Source: Mycobacterium sp.
Lineage (GTDB): Bacteria; Actinomycetota; Actinomycetes; Mycobacteriales; Mycobacteriaceae
DNA: 64,000 nt
Assembly: GCA_018401645.1 (NCBI GenBank)
Contig: JAGYKK010000017.1
Location: forward strand, 1 to 64,000
Direction: 5' to 3'
Of the stretch, positions 43,022 to 54,358 are shown in pieces (position 1 is the stretch's first letter; each line of letters starts with the position of its first letter). The notes below the pieces were generated by a model. The model made no database searches. It saw only the letters and a list, made by a program, of their open reading frames with translations, and was not told where the DNA came from. A program made the translations under genes and the position numbers.

Positions 43022-44896
43022 TCAGGCCGCACGACGTACCGCGCGTGCTAGATGGTCGGCGCGTAAGCGCTCCAGGCGCAGCACCGGCGCCCCAAGCCAG
43101 CCGGCGAGTTCGACCGCCAGGCCCAACCGGATATAGGACGTCTCACAATCCACTACCACCGCCGCAGCAGCTTCGGCGGCGAGTCGACTCGCTGCAATCC
43201 GACTGCGCCCTAACGGATCCGGTCCTCCTGTTGCTCGGCCATCGGTGAGCACGACCACGAGCGGACGACGCGTACGGTCCCGCGTTCGTTCACGCATCAC
43301 CACGTCTCGGGCCGTGAGCAGACCCTCGGCCAACGGCGTGGTTCCACCGGTGTCGAGCCGGGACAGACGTCGCGAGGCGGTGTGCGCCGATACCGTCGGC
43401 GGCAATACCAGGCGAGCGCCCTGTGAGCGGAAGGTAATGACGGCGACTTTGTCCCGGCGCTGATAGGCGTCGCGCAGCAGCGACAGCGCGGCCCCGGTGA
43501 CCGCGGCCATCCGATCCCGGGCGGCCATGGACCCGGAGGCGTCGACGACGAAGATCACCAGATTGCCCTCTTTGCCGATGCGAGCGGCGCGGCGGATGTC
43601 GGCGACCTCGGGGCGCAGTGGACCCGGACCGGCACCACGATTGGCGGCCGCGAGCAGTGTCGCGAAGAGGTGCACGCCATGGCCCTGTTCCGGAGTCGGA
43701 CTGGCACCCACCGTGGCACCGACGGAGTTACGTGCCGGCGAACGCCGGCCGACATGACCGTCGCCGACACCGGGCACCGTCAATGCACGAGTGCGAAACG
43801 ACGCCGCAGGAGGTGCCGACGGGCGGGTGGCTGATGACGAATTCTGCTGGCGACCCGAGCTTTCGGGAACAGCCGCCTGACCGCCACCGGGCGGATCCGG
43901 ATCCGGATCGGAATCGGACTGCGGCTCCGCGCCCGACTCCGGGTCGGCCGTCGCCGACGGGCCATCATCGGGGTCGGCCGTCGCCGAGAGGGCCTCATCG
44001 AGGTCGGCCGGGTCGATACCCGGGTCGTCGAAGGGATCCCGTCGCCGCCGGTGCGGCAGCGCGAGCTCAGCGGCAACCCGAATGTCCTCTTCGGCAACTG
44101 AATCAGCGCCTCGCCACGCAGCGTGCGCCACCGCTGTCCGCGCCAGAACCAGATCGGCGCGCATCCCGTCGACGTCGAAGGCCGCGCATAGCGCTGCGAT
44201 CCGATTCAACTCGCGATCGGACAACTCGACGTCGTCCACCCGAGCGCGGGCGGCAACGACCCTGGCGGCCAGGTCGGTGTCATCGCCGGCATACCGGCCG
44301 GCGAATCCGGCCGGGTCGGCCTCGTAGTCCAGCCGCCGGCGGATCACCGCAGTGCGTACCGGAACCTCACGGGAGGCGTGAACATCGACCGCCAGGCCGA
44401 ATCGATCCAGCAACTGCGGGCGAAGCTCTCCCTCTTCAGGATTCATGGTGCCGACCAGGACGAAACGCGACTCATGCGAATGCGACACGCCGTCGCGTTC
44501 GATGTGCACCCGGCCCATTGCCGCCGCGTCGAGAAGTACGTCGACCAGGTGATCGGGCAGCAGGTTGACCTCGTCGACGTAGAGCACGCCGCCGTGGGCG
44601 CGGGACAGTAGACCCGGAGAAAACGCATGCTCGCCATCGCGCAGCACCTTCTGCAGATCCAGCGATCCCACCACGCGATCCTCGGTGGCGCCGATCGGTA
44701 GTTCCACCAACGACGCGTCCGGGTCGGCCTCGCTGAGCACCGCGGCCAGTGCGCGGACCGTGGTCGACTTGGCGGTACCTTTCTCACCGCGGATGAGCAC
44801 CCCGCCGATCTCCGGGCGCACCGCACACAACAGCAACGCCAGGCGCAACTGATCGTGGCCGACGATGGCGCTGAACGGGTAACCCGGCGGTTTCAC
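43022..44896 (-). CDS. Magnesium/cobalt chelatase-like AAA+ plus VWA protein (Rv2850c-like)
   Basis: ATPase [14 protein letters not shown] and VWA domain [17 protein letters not shown]. Confidence 0.9.
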   Translation of the reverse strand: MKPPGYPFSAIVGHDQLRLALLLCAVRPEIGGVLIRGEKGTAKSTTVRALAAVLSEADPDASLVELPIGATEDRVVGSLDLQKVLRDGEHAFSPGLLSRAHGGVLYVDEVNLLPDHLVDVLLDAAAMGRVHIERDGVSHSHESRFVLVGTMNPEEGELRPQLLDRFGLAVDVHASREVPVRTAVIRRRLDYEADPAGFAGRYAGDDTDLAARVVAARARVDDVELSDRELNRIAALCAAFDVDGMRADLVLARTAVAHAAWRGADSVAEEDIRVAAELALPHRRRRDPFDDPGIDPADLDEALSATADPDDGPSATADPESGAEPQSDSDPDPDPPGGGQAAVPESSGRQQNSSSATRPSAPPAASFRTRALTVPGVGDGHVGRRSPARNSVGATVGASPTPEQGHGVHLFATLLAAANRGAGPGPLRPEVADIRRAARIGKEGNLVIFVVDASGSMAARDRMAAVTGAALSLLRDAYQRRDKVAVITFRSQGARLVLPPTVSAHTASRRLSRLDTGGTTPLAEGLLTARDVVMRERTRDRTRRPLVVVLTDGRATGGPDPLGRSRIAASRLAAEAAAAVVVDCETSYIRLGLAVELAGWLGAPVLRLERLRADHLARAVRRAA

Positions 44897-45348
44897 GGGC
44901 GCTGCGCCCGCAGCATGGGCACGTGCGGGATGCCGTCCTCGAGGAACTCGTCGCCGTCGACGGCGAAGCCGTGCCCGGAGTACATCTCGATCAGGTAGGT
45001 CTGGGCGTTGATCGCGCACCGGTGTCTGCCGACGTCGGCCAACGCGGCCCGGAGCAGACGAGTGGTGTGACCAAGGCCGCGCGCAGTCTGTTTGGTGCAC
45101 ACCCTGCCGATTCGGAACAGCTTGCGCCCGTCGGGATTTTCCTCGATCAGGCGCAGTGTCGCGATGACCTCACCCGAGGTTTCTTGGAGCCAGAAATGCC
45201 GGGTCTGGGCCGCCAGATCCCGGCCGTCGAGTTCCGGATAGGGGCAGGATTGCTCTACCACGAAAACCGCGACGCGCAGCCTCAACAATTCGTAGAGGGT
45301 CGCTGCATCGAGATCCTGTCCCCAGCAACGGCGAAGCGCACCCGTCAC
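44893..45348 (-). CDS. GNAT-family acetyltransferase (ElaA/Rv2851c-like)
   Basis: [37 protein letters not shown]...[15 protein letters not shown]. Confidence 0.9.
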   Translation of the reverse strand: MTGALRRCWGQDLDAATLYELLRLRVAVFVVEQSCPYPELDGRDLAAQTRHFWLQETSGEVIATLRLIEENPDGRKLFRIGRVCTKQTARGLGHTTRLLRAALADVGRHRCAINAQTYLIEMYSGHGFAVDGDEFLEDGIPHVPMLRAQRP

Positions 45349-45427
45349 ATCGCTCCTTCACTGGCTCGTCGCCATACCCGTTCGGTCACGGACTGTCCGG
45401 CTAGGTTATCCCGGCTAAGGTGACGTC

Positions 45428-46408
45428 GTGACGGCAGTGCAGGCCGAGTGGACCGACGACGTCCTGTCCGGATACCGGCAGAGCACGCTGGCTCTGGGCG
45501 CCGACCCCGACGGCGAGGGTGAACTGTTCGCCACCCTGGTCCGCCGAGCCGATTCAACCCCTTCGACGTCGGTGGTGCTGGCGGTTCACGGCTATACCGA
45601 CTACTTCTTCAATACCGATCTGGCCGATTTTTTCGCCGGGCGAGGTTGGCGGTTCTATGGGTTGGATCTGGATCGATGTGGGCGTTCCTGGCGGGCGGGC
45701 CAGACCCCGCATTTCACCACTGACCTTGCTCGCTACGACCGGGAGTTGGAACGTGCGATGGCTGTCATCGCCGCCGAAAACCCGGCTTCCCGGGTGCTCA
45801 TGTACGGCCACTCGACCGGCGGCCTGGTGATGTCGCTGTGGCTGAACCGGGTGCGTGAGCGAGGCGAGACAGCTGCATTAGGTGTGGCCGGTCTGGTGCT
45901 CAACAGTCCGTTCCTCGATCTCAACGGACCGGCGATCCTGCGCACCCGGGCGACGTCGACGGCGATCGGCGCGGCATCGAGGGGACGCAAGACCCGGGTG
46001 GTCCGCGGCCCCGGTTCCGGCGGCTACGGGCTGACTCTGCATCAGGCCTACCACGGCGAATTTGACTACAACCTGGAATGGAAGCCGCTCGGTGGTTTCC
46101 CGGTGACCGTCGGGTGGATTCACGCCATTCGGCGCGGACAGGCCCGTCTGCATCGGGGACTGGACGTCGGGGTGCCCAACCTCGTGCTGCGCTCCGATCA
46201 CAGCGTCGCCGAGACCGCCGGGACCGAGGTGTTGCAACGCGGGGACGCCGTGCTCGACGTCGCGCACATCGCCCGCTGGGCGGGCTGTCTGGGCAACCGG
46301 ACCACCAGCGTGCCGGTCACCGACGCCAAGCATGATGTGTTCCTGTCCCTGGCCGAACCGCGCGCCGCCGCCTATGCCGAACTGGACCGCTGGCTCCGGA
46401 TTGGATGA
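45428..46408 (+). CDS. Alpha/beta hydrolase (Rv2854-like)
   Basis: VVLAVHGYTDYFFNTDLADFFAGRGWRFYGLDLDRCGRS; nucleophile GHSTGG. Confidence 0.9.
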   Translation: MTAVQAEWTDDVLSGYRQSTLALGADPDGEGELFATLVRRADSTPSTSVVLAVHGYTDYFFNTDLADFFAGRGWRFYGLDLDRCGRSWRAGQTPHFTTDLARYDRELERAMAVIAAENPASRVLMYGHSTGGLVMSLWLNRVRERGETAALGVAGLVLNSPFLDLNGPAILRTRATSTAIGAASRGRKTRVVRGPGSGGYGLTLHQAYHGEFDYNLEWKPLGGFPVTVGWIHAIRRGQARLHRGLDVGVPNLVLRSDHSVAETAGTEVLQRGDAVLDVAHIARWAGCLGNRTTSVPVTDAKHDVFLSLAEPRAAAYAELDRWLRIG

Positions 46409-46462
46409 ATCTCGACCATCGCACGCTGGAACAAACCGCCGCTCGTACGCGACTATTAGGTC

Positions 46463-47176
46463 GTGGACTGCAACCTCGCCCGTGAGGCGCTGTCGGCACG
46501 GATCGACGGGGAGCGCGAACCCATCCCCGCCGTGCGCGTCGACGAGCACCTCAGCGCCTGCGAGCCGTGCCGTCAGTGGCACGCCGCGGCCGTCGAGCAG
46601 ACCCAGGAGCTGCGTCGCCTGGCAGGGCGTTCGCAGGTCGCCGCCGTTCCCCCGCTGCCACAAACACGTCGCGTGCGGCTACCAATTCGCGGCCTGCCCG
46701 CGATGACGTGGCGGCGATGGGCGCTGGCCGGGGTCGGAATCGTCCAGCTCGCCCTGGCGAGCGCCCAGGCACTCGGCGCCCATCTCGGAGTCCCGCACGC
46801 AGCCATGGGCGGGCACCTGCTCAACGAATCGACCGCGTGGTCGATGGCACTCGGTGTGGTGATGCTGGCTGCCGCGATCCGGCCCTCTGCCGCCGTCGGC
46901 CTCGCCGGGGTACTCGGGACCTTCGCCGCCGTTCTCTGCGTATACGTGATCAGGGACGCGGCGGCCGGATCCGTCACCACCGACCGCATCCTGAGCCACC
47001 TGCCGATAGTCGCCGGCGCGGTGCTGGCCTTCCTGGTGTGGCGCCAAGACCGCCCTGGTGACCCCCAACCACATTCCGATGAGCTGACCGATTCCACCGA
47101 AATCGTGTTGCCCGAGAACGCCTCTCGCGGCCGCCGCCGTGGCCACCTTCACCCGACCGACGGATCCGCCGCCTAG
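46463..47176 (+). CDS. zf-HC2 (anti-sigma-type) membrane protein
   Basis: DCNLAREALSARIDGEREPIPAVRVDEHLSACEPCRQW zinc-finger followed by several TM segments. Confidence 0.8.
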   Translation: MDCNLAREALSARIDGEREPIPAVRVDEHLSACEPCRQWHAAAVEQTQELRRLAGRSQVAAVPPLPQTRRVRLPIRGLPAMTWRRWALAGVGIVQLALASAQALGAHLGVPHAAMGGHLLNESTAWSMALGVVMLAAAIRPSAAVGLAGVLGTFAAVLCVYVIRDAAAGSVTTDRILSHLPIVAGAVLAFLVWRQDRPGDPQPHSDELTDSTEIVLPENASRGRRRGHLHPTDGSAA

Positions 47177-47186
47177 TTTCCTTTCC

Positions 47187-47877
47187 TCAGAGCATGACAC
47201 CGAACATGATCGCCATTCCGGCGGCCATCATCGCCTGGGACAGCATGCCGAATTGTTGACCCGACGATTCGACGGAACCGCGGAGTCGGGCGGCGATGTA
47301 GCGGTAGATCCAGACGACGGTGGCAATTGCGAAGCCGACGGCACAGACCCAATTGAGTACGCCGACCCATTCCGGCGTCGCTGAGGCGGCCGGACCAGCC
47401 CCCGAGTGCCCAGCGTGCCCGCTGCCCAGCGTGCCCGCCATGCCCACCGTGCTCGCCATGCCCGGCGTGCCCGCCAGGCCCGCCATCCGCGGGCGGTCCA
47501 TCCATTCCGGACATGTCCATGTCAGAGGAGTCCGTCCGCCGCAGGGGCAATCCGCCCATCGCGGCGTACATCCACGCCATCGCCAGCATCATCAGGGCGT
47601 GATAGCCGCTCCCCCACCGGTGGGCGGCGTCACGGATCGCGATCACCGCGAACCAGACCGCCGCGGCCGCGAAGAACACCATCGGGGCACGGGTGGGGAG
47701 TGCGGCGCCACTCGGCCAGGCCATCACCGCCATTGCCACCGCCATGATGGCGTGCAGAGAATGCCCGACGATGCTGGTGACCGAACGGCGACCGGCGGCG
47801 AGGGAGTAGACACACTTCGCGGCGCTCACGACGAAAAGCAGGGTGACGATCCAGCGCAGGGTCAGATCGTGAATCAC
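47187..47877 (-). CDS. DUF5134-like membrane protein with Met/His-rich loop, frameshift near 47430
   Basis: IHDLTLRWIVTLLFVVSAAKCVYSL...DSSDMDMSGMDGPPADGGPGGHAGHGEHGGHGGHAG then other frame LGSGHAGHSGAGPAASATPEWVGVLNWVCAVGF. Confidence 0.7.
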
Positions 47878-48031
47878 CGCGGGGCACTCGCTCGCTTGAT
47901 GTGGGGATCTTTCATGGGCAACTAGTCGCTCGCGGTGCCAGGGAAGTTCCCGGCTCTGTAATCCGCTGCGACGCCCGATCGTAGACTGAACAGCACACGA
48001 GAGAAGCGAGCACGCTATTGAACGGGAGCAG

Positions 48032-49955
48032 ATGACGGCCGAGAATTCCACCCGCGGGACCGGCCCACCGCGGACCGGGTGGGCGATCCTCGGCACGTTT
48101 GGGGCATCGGTCGGCGCTCTGGTGGCCTACGCCGCCTCCTCGGGACAGACTTCTCCGGCTGAGATTGCCGGCCACTTCACCGCGTCGGTGGCCGGTGCGA
48201 TCTGCCTGGGCGGTCTGGTTTACGTACTGATCACCGCAAGCCCCGACGAGCGGGGGGTCCTGGACCCGTTCGCGTTCCGGGCTCATCTGCTGATCGAACG
48301 GATTGCCCCACTCTGGTTCATTTCGGCAATTGCGATGGTGGTGGTGCAGTCCGCCGCCGACGCCTCGGTTCCGCCCGGTCGGGTGCTGAGTAGTGGACTG
48401 CTGGGTTCGGCAGTCGGCGCCTCCGAGTCCGCGCGCGCCTGGGTGGTCGTGGCGTTCTGCGCGGCTGTTATCACCGTGGCACTGCGACTCACCGTTCGCT
48501 GGGACTGGCATGTCGCACTGATGATTCCGGCCGCCGTGGGGGCCGTTGCGGTCCCCGTCACCGGTAATGCCGGCCAAGGCGCCAACCACGATTACGCGAC
48601 CAGTGCGATGATCGTATTTGCGATCGCCTTTGCGGTGCTGGCGGGAATTCAGCTCACGACGGCACTGATACCGGCCGAACCCGCTGCTCGTCGGCGTGCC
48701 GGTGCCGTCTCAGCGTTGGCCGCCGCAATCGCACTGCCCTACGGTGCGCTGCTGCTGTTCCTGATGGCCGGTCCCGCCAACATCGTCGACACCGGCTACG
48801 GCCGGTTGGGGATGATGTTCGCCGCGGCACTGGTGAGCGTCCTGCTGATCACACTGCGGCAGAGAAGAATTGATCACGACCGGATCAGGCTCGTCGGCGC
48901 AGTATTGCCGCCCGCGATCGGGGCACTCATCGCCTTGGCGGCGGTGTCGGCGATGGCGGTCCAGACCGCGCCGAGGCTGCTGGCCGAAAAGCCCAGCATT
49001 TGGGACATTCTATTGGGCTACGAGCTGCCCGGCCCGCCGACGGTCGCAGGGCTGCTCACCTTCTGGCGCTTCGACACCTTTCTCGGCGTCGCCGCTCTGA
49101 CGTTGGCGGCGGGCCACCTCACAGCCGTACGTGCTTCGGCGCCGCGGCGACCGCTGGCCGGTCGGGCGCCTGGTGGCCTGGCTGGGCGGTTGTGCCGCAC
49201 TGCTCCTCGCGACCTCCTCAGGAGTGCGCGCCTACGGATCGGCGATGTTCAGCGTGCACATGGGCGAGCACATGACGCTTAACATGTTCGTTCCAGTGCT
49301 GCTGGTGCTCGGCGCCCCGGTCACCCTGGCATTGCGCGCACTGCCGTCCGCGCCCCCCGGGGAACTACCGGGTCCGCGGGAATGGATTCTGCGTCTCGTG
49401 CACTCACCGATTACCTCGTTCACCTCGTATCCGGTGATCGCATTCGTCTTATTCGTCGGTTCGCTCTACGCCGTGTACTTCACGCCGGTGTTCGACACCC
49501 TCGTTCGGTACCACTGGGGCCACGAGGTCATGAGCGTGCACTTTTTGATCACCGGCTACCTCTTCTACTGGGGCATCATCGGTGTCGATCCGGGCCCGCG
49601 TCGGCTGCCCTTCATCGGGCGCCTCGTCCTGCTGTTCGCCGCGATGCCGTTTCATGCGTTCTTCGGCATCGCCACGATGACGATGACCTCGGTTATCGGG
49701 GGCAACTTCTACCGGGGCCTCGCCCTGCCGTGGGTGTCCAACCTCAACGACGATCAGCATCTCGGCGGTGCGATCGCCTGGGGCTCAAGCGAAGTGCCGT
49801 TGATCATGGTGGTCGTCGCTTTGGTCACGCAGTGGGCCCGGCAGGATCGACGCGACGGGGTACGCGCCGATCGACACGCTGATGCCGCTTACGGCGAGGA
49901 TGAGTTGGAGGCCTACAACGCCATGCTGCGGGAACTGGCCCGCACCCGGCGCTGA
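48032..49955 (+). CDS. CopD/CtaG-type cytochrome c oxidase assembly membrane protein (Rv0102-like), frameshift near 49130
   Basis: N-terminal CopD-like TM domain; C-terminal CtaG-like [29 protein letters not shown]...[26 protein letters not shown]. Confidence 0.85.
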
Positions 49956-49966
49956 ACCGGGCGCAC

Positions 49967-51040
49967 TTAGGGCACCGACTGCCAACGCCGTTCGGGTTGG
50001 CCGTATTTCCAGAAAGCGACGGCCCCAGCCCAGGTTATCGCGAACAGTCCGACCACGATGAACCCGACGTTGTCCAGGCTCAACGTGCTCACCCAATCGG
50101 TAACCGGGTTGGCCAGACCGAAGTCGTCGTGGGCGACGGAGACGAATTGGATGCTTCCGATGAGTACGGCGACCGTGATCGACAAACTGGTGATGATCAA
50201 GTTGTAGTAAATCTTTCGAATCGGGTTCGCGAACGCCCAGTCGTAGGCCGCGGACATGAAGATCCCGTCCGCGCTGTCCATCAGACTCATCCCCGCGGCG
50301 AACAGTACCGGTAGCGTCAGTACCGCGTACCACGGAAGGCCGGCCACCGCTCCGGTTCCCGCCAACGCGAGCAGTGCTACCTCGGTCGCGGTGTCGAATC
50401 CCAGACCGAAGATCGCTCCGACCGCGAACATCTGCCGCGGCCGGTTGATCCGCGCCATGATCGGGCGCAGGAGGCGCGCCAGCACGCCACGATTATCGAG
50501 CTGATCCTCAAGTTCGCCTTCATCGAAACGACCGGCTCGCAGTGCCGTGAAAACCCGCCAAATACCAATCAGGGCAACCACATTGATGAATGCGATGAGA
50601 AAGAGGAATCCGCTGGAGGCCAGCGTGCCGACCATACCCAGAACATGGCGTGCCGGCGAGGCGTCATCCAGCAGCGCTCCGGCAGCCTTCGCGGCGGAGA
50701 TCACCAGCAGTGCCAACACCACCACAATCGCGGCGTGCCCGAGTGCGAAGAAGAATCCAACCGACTTCGGCCGGGCGTTGTCCGCCGTCAACTTCCGGGT
50801 CACGTTATCGATCGCGGCGATATGGTCGGCGTCGAACGCGTGCCGCAAACCCAGCATGTAGGCGCTGATCCCGAGTCCGATCGAAAATACCTGCGTTCCG
50901 ACCTGGTAGCGCACCGGTGCGACCAGCAGTATCAGCAGGCCGAAGCCGACGACATGCAGTACCGCGACCACGGCGAATATTCCGGAAACCTCCGCCCAGT
51001 CCCGACGATTCCAGGAACTGACAAGACGACGCACTCCCAC
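49967..51040 (-). CDS. nicT: NiCoT-family nickel/cobalt transporter
   Basis: GLRHAFDADHIAAIDNVTRK (HX4DH signature), LGFDTATEVALLALAG. Confidence 0.95.
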   Translation of the reverse strand: MGVRRLVSSWNRRDWAEVSGIFAVVAVLHVVGFGLLILLVAPVRYQVGTQVFSIGLGISAYMLGLRHAFDADHIAAIDNVTRKLTADNARPKSVGFFFALGHAAIVVVLALLVISAAKAAGALLDDASPARHVLGMVGTLASSGFLFLIAFINVVALIGIWRVFTALRAGRFDEGELEDQLDNRGVLARLLRPIMARINRPRQMFAVGAIFGLGFDTATEVALLALAGTGAVAGLPWYAVLTLPVLFAAGMSLMDSADGIFMSAAYDWAFANPIRKIYYNLIITSLSITVAVLIGSIQFVSVAHDDFGLANPVTDWVSTLSLDNVGFIVVGLFAITWAGAVAFWKYGQPERRWQSVP

Positions 51041-51044
51041 GTGA

Positions 51045-51205
51045 CCTCCCCGTGGGGATTTCGCGTCCCCGTCGTGGCGACTTCGGGCGGGAGGGTCTGG
51101 CTGCCGCCCGGGGGGTCACAGCCCCGGACGGACACAGTGGCGCGACCGCACCGGAGTCTCACCGGTTTCCGCACCGTCCGAACTACCCGCCGACCCTACC
51201 GCGCC
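51045..51205 (-). promoter_or_regulatory. Cobalamin (B12) riboswitch upstream of nicT
   Basis: Reverse strand GCGGAAACCGGTGAGACTCCGGTGCGGTCGCGCCACTGTG ... GGCAGCCAGACCCTCCCGCC matches B12-box and GCCAGAC-type elements; directly upstream of a Ni/Co transporter. Confidence 0.85.
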
Positions 51206-51209
51206 GGGC

Positions 51210-51425
51210 TCACCGCACGATCGTGTAGACGCCCTCTTCGGCCAGTGCCGTTTCGACCTCGGACTCGGCCAGTGCTCGGCCGGCCGCGATGTGCACCATC
51301 GAGGGTCCGTCCACGCCCAATTCCACCCGCACCGCCGTCACCCCGGGTAGTGCTGTCAGTGCGCCGGTCACGTGGCCGACGCAACTCTGGCAACTCAACC
51401 CGGCAACGGTGAAGATCTGGGACAC
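51210..51425 (-). CDS. Heavy-metal-associated (CopZ-like) metallochaperone
   Basis: FTVAGLSCQSCVGHVTGALTALPGVTAVRVEL (CxxC HMA motif). Confidence 0.9.
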   Translation of the reverse strand: MSQIFTVAGLSCQSCVGHVTGALTALPGVTAVRVELGVDGPSMVHIAAGRALAESEVETALAEEGVYTIVR

Positions 51426-51430
51426 GGCGA

Positions 51431-53686
51431 TCAGCCTTTCGGTTGGGGACCGGCGCCGAAGCTACGCAGACGCAGGCTGTTGGAAACCACGAAGAACGAC
51501 GAGAACGCCATCGCCGCACCGGCGATCAGGGGGTTGAGCAGGCCCGCCGCGGCGATCGGGATGGCCGCGACGTTATACCCGAAGGCCCACGCCATGTTGA
51601 CCCGGATGGTGCGCATGGTCGCGCGAGCGAGATCCAGTGCCTGAGGCACCACCTCGAGGTCGTCGCGGACTAAAATGATGTCCGCGGCGGCGATCGCCAC
51701 ATCGGTGCCGCGGCCGATCGCCAGACCGAGGTCGGCCGACACCAGCGCGGGCCCGTCATTGATCCCGTCGCCGACCATCGCGACCACCCGGCCCTGCTCG
51801 CGGAGTTGCTCGATGACATCGACCTTGCCCTCGGGCAACACCTCGGCGATGACCTCGTCGATACCGACCACCGCGGCCACCTCGGCGGCCGCGGTGGGAT
51901 TGTCCCCGGTGAGCAGCACGGTCCGAAGACCCCTGCGGTGCAGTGCCGCCACGGCGCCGGCCGCGGAGACCTTGACCGCGTCAGCCACCGCTATCGCGCC
52001 GCACACCACATCGTCGGCGGACACCAGAACCACCGTCTCTCCTCGTGATTCGCCATCACGGCGGCCCGCCTGCAGAGGTCGGAGACAACCCGCCCGCCGA
52101 CCCACCGCCGACCGGCCCACCGCAACCCGGCGCCGACCCACCAGCCCCGATACCCCGTTGCCCGGGAAGGCCTGGAACTCCTCAACCGCCTCGCGGTTGC
52201 CCGCGGCCGCCACGATGGCGGTACCGACGGCATGCTCGGAAGCGTCCTCCACGGCGGCGGCCAGCGCGATGATCTGCTCAGGCTCCCAACCGGGTGCCGC
52301 GGTCACCGCGGTGACGGTGAGGTGCCCGGTGGTCAGTGTGCCGGTCTTATCGAACACCACGGTGTCGACGGCCCGACTGGCCTCCAGTGCCCGATGCCCC
52401 TTCAGGAAAATCCCCAGTTGGGCGCCGCGGCCCGAGGCCACCATCATCGCCGTCGGCGTCGCCAATCCCAGGGCGCACGGGCAAGCGATCACCAGCACGG
52501 CCAATGCCGCGGAGAAGGCCCAGTCGGAGCCCGCACCGGCCAGCAGCCAACCCACGGCGGTCAGCCCGGCGATCACGAACACCGCCGGTACGAAGACGGC
52601 CGAGATCCGGTCGGCCAGTCGCTGGGCGTCGGCCTTCTGTGCCTGGGCCTCCTCGACCAGGCGAACCATGCCGGCGAACCGGGTGTCGGCACCGACCGCG
52701 GCGGCCTCGACGATGAGCCGGCCATCGAGCACCACGGTGCCACCGATCACGCTGCCGCCCGGTTGAACCCGGACCGGTTTGGCCTCGCCGGTCATCGCGC
52801 TCACGTCGATAGCGGCGCTGCCCTCGACCACGAGTCCGTCACCGGCGATGGTCTCACCTGGCCGGACCACGAAGCGCTGCTGTTCTTTCAACTCATCGGC
52901 GGGAATGACCATCTCGGTGTCGTCGGGCAGCAGCACCGAGACACTCTTGGCACTCAGCGCGGCCAGGGCCCGCAGCGCGCTGCCCGCCTTGGACTTCGCG
53001 CGGGCCTCGAAGTAGCGTCCGGCCAGCACGAAGACCGTCACACCGGCGGCCACTTCCAGATAGATGGAGTCGCTGCCCCCCAGGGCCTGCCACACACCGG
53101 TCGTCTCGCGGGTGTCGCCGGAACGCGGTCCGAAGATTGTCGCGATCGACCACACGGTGGCAGCGGTAATACCGACCGAGATCAGTGTCTCCATCGAGGC
53201 GGTGCGGTGGCGCGCATTGCGCAACGCAATGCGGTGGAACGGCCAGGCGGCCCACGTCACGATCGGCAGCGCCAGTGCGGTCAGCACCCATTGCCAGCCG
53301 GTGAAGCGAGTGTCGGGGAGGACGGCGAACATCACTGACAGATGGGCCAGTGGCACGAACAGGACTGCCGCAACAGCCAGCCGCACCATGAGCGACCGGG
53401 CGACGGCGTCGTCGGGATCAGGACGGTTATCGGTGTCGCGGCTGCGCGGCTCGGCCTGGTAACCCGCCCGGCGCACCACCTCGCACAGGTCGTCGTCGGC
53501 GAGGGGTTCGGGGGCGTCGACGGTGGCCACCCGAGTCGCGTAGTTGACCGAGGCCCGCACGCCGTCGATCTTGTTGAGCCGGTTTTCCACCCGGGCCGCG
53601 CAGGCGGCACAGGTCATTCCCGACACGTCGAGTTCGACACGCCGGACCTGCGGCGCGTCCGTGCCGCCGACGACGGTCGCGGTCAT
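51431..53686 (-). CDS. P1B-type copper-transporting ATPase (CtpA/B-like), local frame disturbance around 52030-52110 possible
   Basis: [63 protein letters not shown]. Confidence 0.92.
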   Translation of the reverse strand: MTATVVGGTDAPQVRRVELDVSGMTCAACAARVENRLNKIDGVRASVNYATRVATVDAPEPLADDDLCEVVRRAGYQAEPRSRDTDNRPDPDDAVARSLMVRLAVAAVLFVPLAHLSVMFAVLPDTRFTGWQWVLTALALPIVTWAAWPFHRIALRNARHRTASMETLISVGITAATVWSIATIFGPRSGDTRETTGVWQALGGSDSIYLEVAAGVTVFVLAGRYFEARAKSKAGSALRALAALSAKSVSVLLPDDTEMVIPADELKEQQRFVVRPGETIAGDGLVVEGSAAIDVSAMTGEAKPVRVQPGGSVIGGTVVLDGRLIVEAAAVGADTRFAGMVRLVEEAQAQKADAQRLADRISAVFVPAVFVIAGLTAVGWLLAGAGSDWAFSAALAVLVIACPCALGLATPTAMMVASGRGAQLGIFLKGHRALEASRAVDTVVFDKTGTLTTGHLTVTAVTAAPGWEPEQIIALAAAVEDASEHAVGTAIVAAAGNREAVEEFQAFPGNGVSGLVGRRRVAVGRSAVGRRAGCLRPLQAGRRDGESRGETVVLVSADDVVCGAIAVADAVKVSAAGAVAALHRRGLRTVLLTGDNPTAAAEVAAVVGIDEVIAEVLPEGKVDVIEQLREQGRVVAMVGDGINDGPALVSADLGLAIGRGTDVAIAAADIILVRDDLEVVPQALDLARATMRTIRVNMAWAFGYNVAAIPIAAAGLLNPLIAGAAMAFSSFFVVSNSLRLRSFGAGPQPKG

Positions 53687-53810
53687 CGTCCTCCTCGGTC
53701 GGTGGCCCTGAAATGCCCCCTGCCCGGGTCAAAATTACCCCGGCGGATCGACTCCTCAGGCGATTTTCGCCCCTCAGCCACCGGATGGGCCGCGTCTAGG
53801 GTCGACAATC

Positions 53811-54354
53811 ATGGCCGACGACGACCGGGTGACCGCGCTGGCACTGGCCCCCGGCCGCGGCGACCGCACGGCCCTCGAGGCAGTTCATCAGAGCCACCGA
53901 ACGCGACGTATGGCGGACGGTCGCCTTCCTGGCTGACCCGGGAAGCGCCGACGACCTCGCCCAGGAAACGTACCTGCGGGCACTGAGCGCTCTGCCGCGG
54001 TTCGCCGGTCGGTCCTCGGCACGCACCTGGCTACTGTCGATCGCGCGCCGGGTCGTCGTCGACCAGATCCCGCCGCAACCAGGCCCGCCCGCGGTGCACC
54101 GGCAACGTCGACCTGGAGAGCATCCTGGACACCCGCCGGGGGGCGGCGAGGTTCGAGGACATCGTCGAGATCCAGATGTTGCTCGACGGTCTGGATCACG
54201 ACCGCCGCGACGCTGATGCTGACCCAGGTCATGGGGCTGTCGTATGCGGAGGCTGCCGAGGTGTGCGGATGTCCGCTGGGCACCATCCGGTCGCGGTGGC
54301 CAGGGCGCGCGTCGATTGATCACCGCCGCCCGCCGCGACGACCTTATTGGCTGA
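53811..54354 (+). CDS. sigC: ECF sigma factor, SigC-like, multiple frameshifts
   Basis: Reassembled: [80 protein letters not shown]...[31 protein letters not shown]...DDLIG*. Confidence 0.8.
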
Positions 54355-54358
54355 AAAA

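Noticed and set aside
43618-44568. 316-aa plus-strand ORF antisense to the chelatase gene
   Set aside because: Arg/Pro-rich out-of-frame translation; the AAA+/VWA protein explains the DNA.
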